This document shows positions 63,473 to 64,000 of a DNA stretch of 64,000 nt, piece by piece. The translations under genes and the position numbers were made by a program. Position 1 is the first letter of the stretch. The number at the start of each line of letters is the position of its first letter. Under the pieces are notes generated by a model. The model was given only the letters and a program-made list of their open reading frames with translations, did no database searches and was not told where the DNA came from. Origin of the DNA: UBA8437 sp964646205 (GTDB lineage: Bacteria > Planctomycetota > Planctomycetia > Planctomycetales > Planctomycetaceae); NCBI GenBank assembly GCA_964646205.1, contig CAZYAZ010000001.1, positions 1-64,000 on the forward strand, in the 5' to 3' direction.

Positions 63473-64000
63473 ATGAGCCAATCTGTTCTCACGTCCACCA
63501 TCGAACCCGACTCCGATGTCGTCGCCGGAAGCAGCGGCACCTGGACGCTGAGATTCCAGGCCGGGGAAGATGGACTCCCCGGGAACTCCACGATCCGCGT
63601 GGGCACCGACACCGACACGGACTGGGGGGTGCCTCAGTTTGACAATCCGAAAGCTGCTGAATACGCCACGGTCAGAGCCCCCGGAGGTGTCGACGTGGCA
63701 GCGAGAACCGTCGGCGTGAAGGGATTCCAACTCGAGCTCGGACCCGGGGGATTGCCCGGCGGAGGAGAGATCTCGGTCGTCCTGGGAGACACCTCCGGCG
63801 GCGGTCCCGGTTCGAGAGCCCAGACCTTTCGTGAACAACGACGTGTCTTTGCCGTCACCATCGACCGTGGAGAGGGTGTCGAGCCCATCGTGGAGTCGCC
63901 GGTGTTGAGAATTGTCGGTGGCGAACCGGTGAAACTGGTCGTGGTCGTTCCTTCGGAGTTGCCCGTGGGTGAACCGTTTCGGGTCCTGGTCAAGGCCGAG
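63473..64000 (+). CDS. DUF3604 protein, N-terminal part (runs off the window)
   Basis: Open from ATG 63473 to the end of the window, 176 codons. The pattern is that of the N-terminal beta domain of DUF3604 proteins: SSGTWTLRFQAGEDGLPGNSTIRVG, DWGVPQFDNPKAAEYATV, RAQTFREQRRVFAV, ESPVLRIVGG and VVVPSELPVGEPFRVLVKAE. Members have a metal-dependent PHP-like phosphoesterase domain further on, not visible here. No signal peptide. Family call is from memory of the pattern. Confidence 0.75.
   Translation, partial: MSQSVLTSTIEPDSDVVAGSSGTWTLRFQAGEDGLPGNSTIRVGTDTDTDWGVPQFDNPKAAEYATVRAPGGVDVAARTVGVKGFQLELGPGGLPGGGEISVVLGDTSGGGPGSRAQTFREQRRVFAVTIDRGEGVEPIVESPVLRIVGGEPVKLVVVVPSELPVGEPFRVLVKAE

Overview
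The window is GC-rich DNA from a planctomycete-like bacterium (Planctomycetota), probably a draft or metagenome-derived assembly, because it holds two runs of exactly 100 N. The assignment rests on gene content: a TAT-secreted Gfo/Idh/MocA oxidoreductase, a DUF1501 protein, a DUF4159/squalene-cyclase-like protein, several PQQ-type and YVTN propellers, a PL10 pectate lyase, a sialate O-acetylesterase, a DUF3604 protein, a SpoVG with an inserted zinc ribbon and a long membrane pyrophosphatase. I could not search a database, so genus and order are open.

Layout. 1-6 kb: end of a probable ABC-2 permease, an acidic-tailed membrane protein, a family 5 uracil-DNA glycosylase, a secreted oxidoreductase, a zinc-ribbon protein overlapping a HIT hydrolase, and a YacL-like PIN/TRAM protein. 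6-18 kb (minus): argS, rsfS and hppA, an ABC exporter set (ATPase with an EPAA repeat tail broken by assembly gap 1, permease, partner protein), DUF58 and MoxR. 18-26 kb: a large DUF4159 protein facing a five-gene minus-strand run of exported proteins. 26-38 kb: purQ, spoVG-ispE, a prenyltransferase-like protein, carbohydrate genes (sialate esterase, sugar isomerase-like, PL10 lyase), a translationally coupled MATE exporter and class V aminotransferase, and a lectin-tailed metallopeptidase. 38 kb: tRNA-Asp with promoter and terminator, followed by an orphan DNA methyltransferase. 39-50 kb: malate/lactate dehydrogenase family protein, DUF1501 protein, SAM methyltransferase, a propeller/di-haem cytochrome and, head to head with it, a gene that reads through an in-frame TGA. 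Then a PQQ propeller, an NrtR-like Nudix regulator with tandem operators, an FG-GAP protein and a lipoprotein carrying assembly gap 2. 50-64 kb: zinc dehydrogenase, tRNA-Ser, ROK kinase, a polyphosphate cluster (Ppx/GppA-HD, PPK1, SixA, Nudix), a secreted PPC-type protein coupled to an acetamidase, DegT aminotransferase and sulfotransferase, OsmC, and the start of a DUF3604 gene.

The most striking item is 44289-45557. A signal-peptide-bearing thioredoxin-like protein has an in-frame TGA exactly where a CxxC motif needs its second cysteine (C-E-T-[TGA]). It is followed 26 nt later by a perfect 7-bp hairpin with a GGT loop, the position and shape of a bacterial SECIS element. Downstream the same frame carries a CxxCH haem-type motif and two PDZ-like domains. 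I read it as a candidate selenoprotein of 422 residues that a standard annotation would split into a short peptide and a headless PDZ protein.

Other points of interest are a probable CTG start overlapping a stop codon (22983-22986), two 19-bp palindromes 22 bp apart ahead of the NrtR-like gene, loss of expected metal ligands in a ROK kinase and a prenyltransferase-like protein, and repeat-caused assembly gaps inside two genes.
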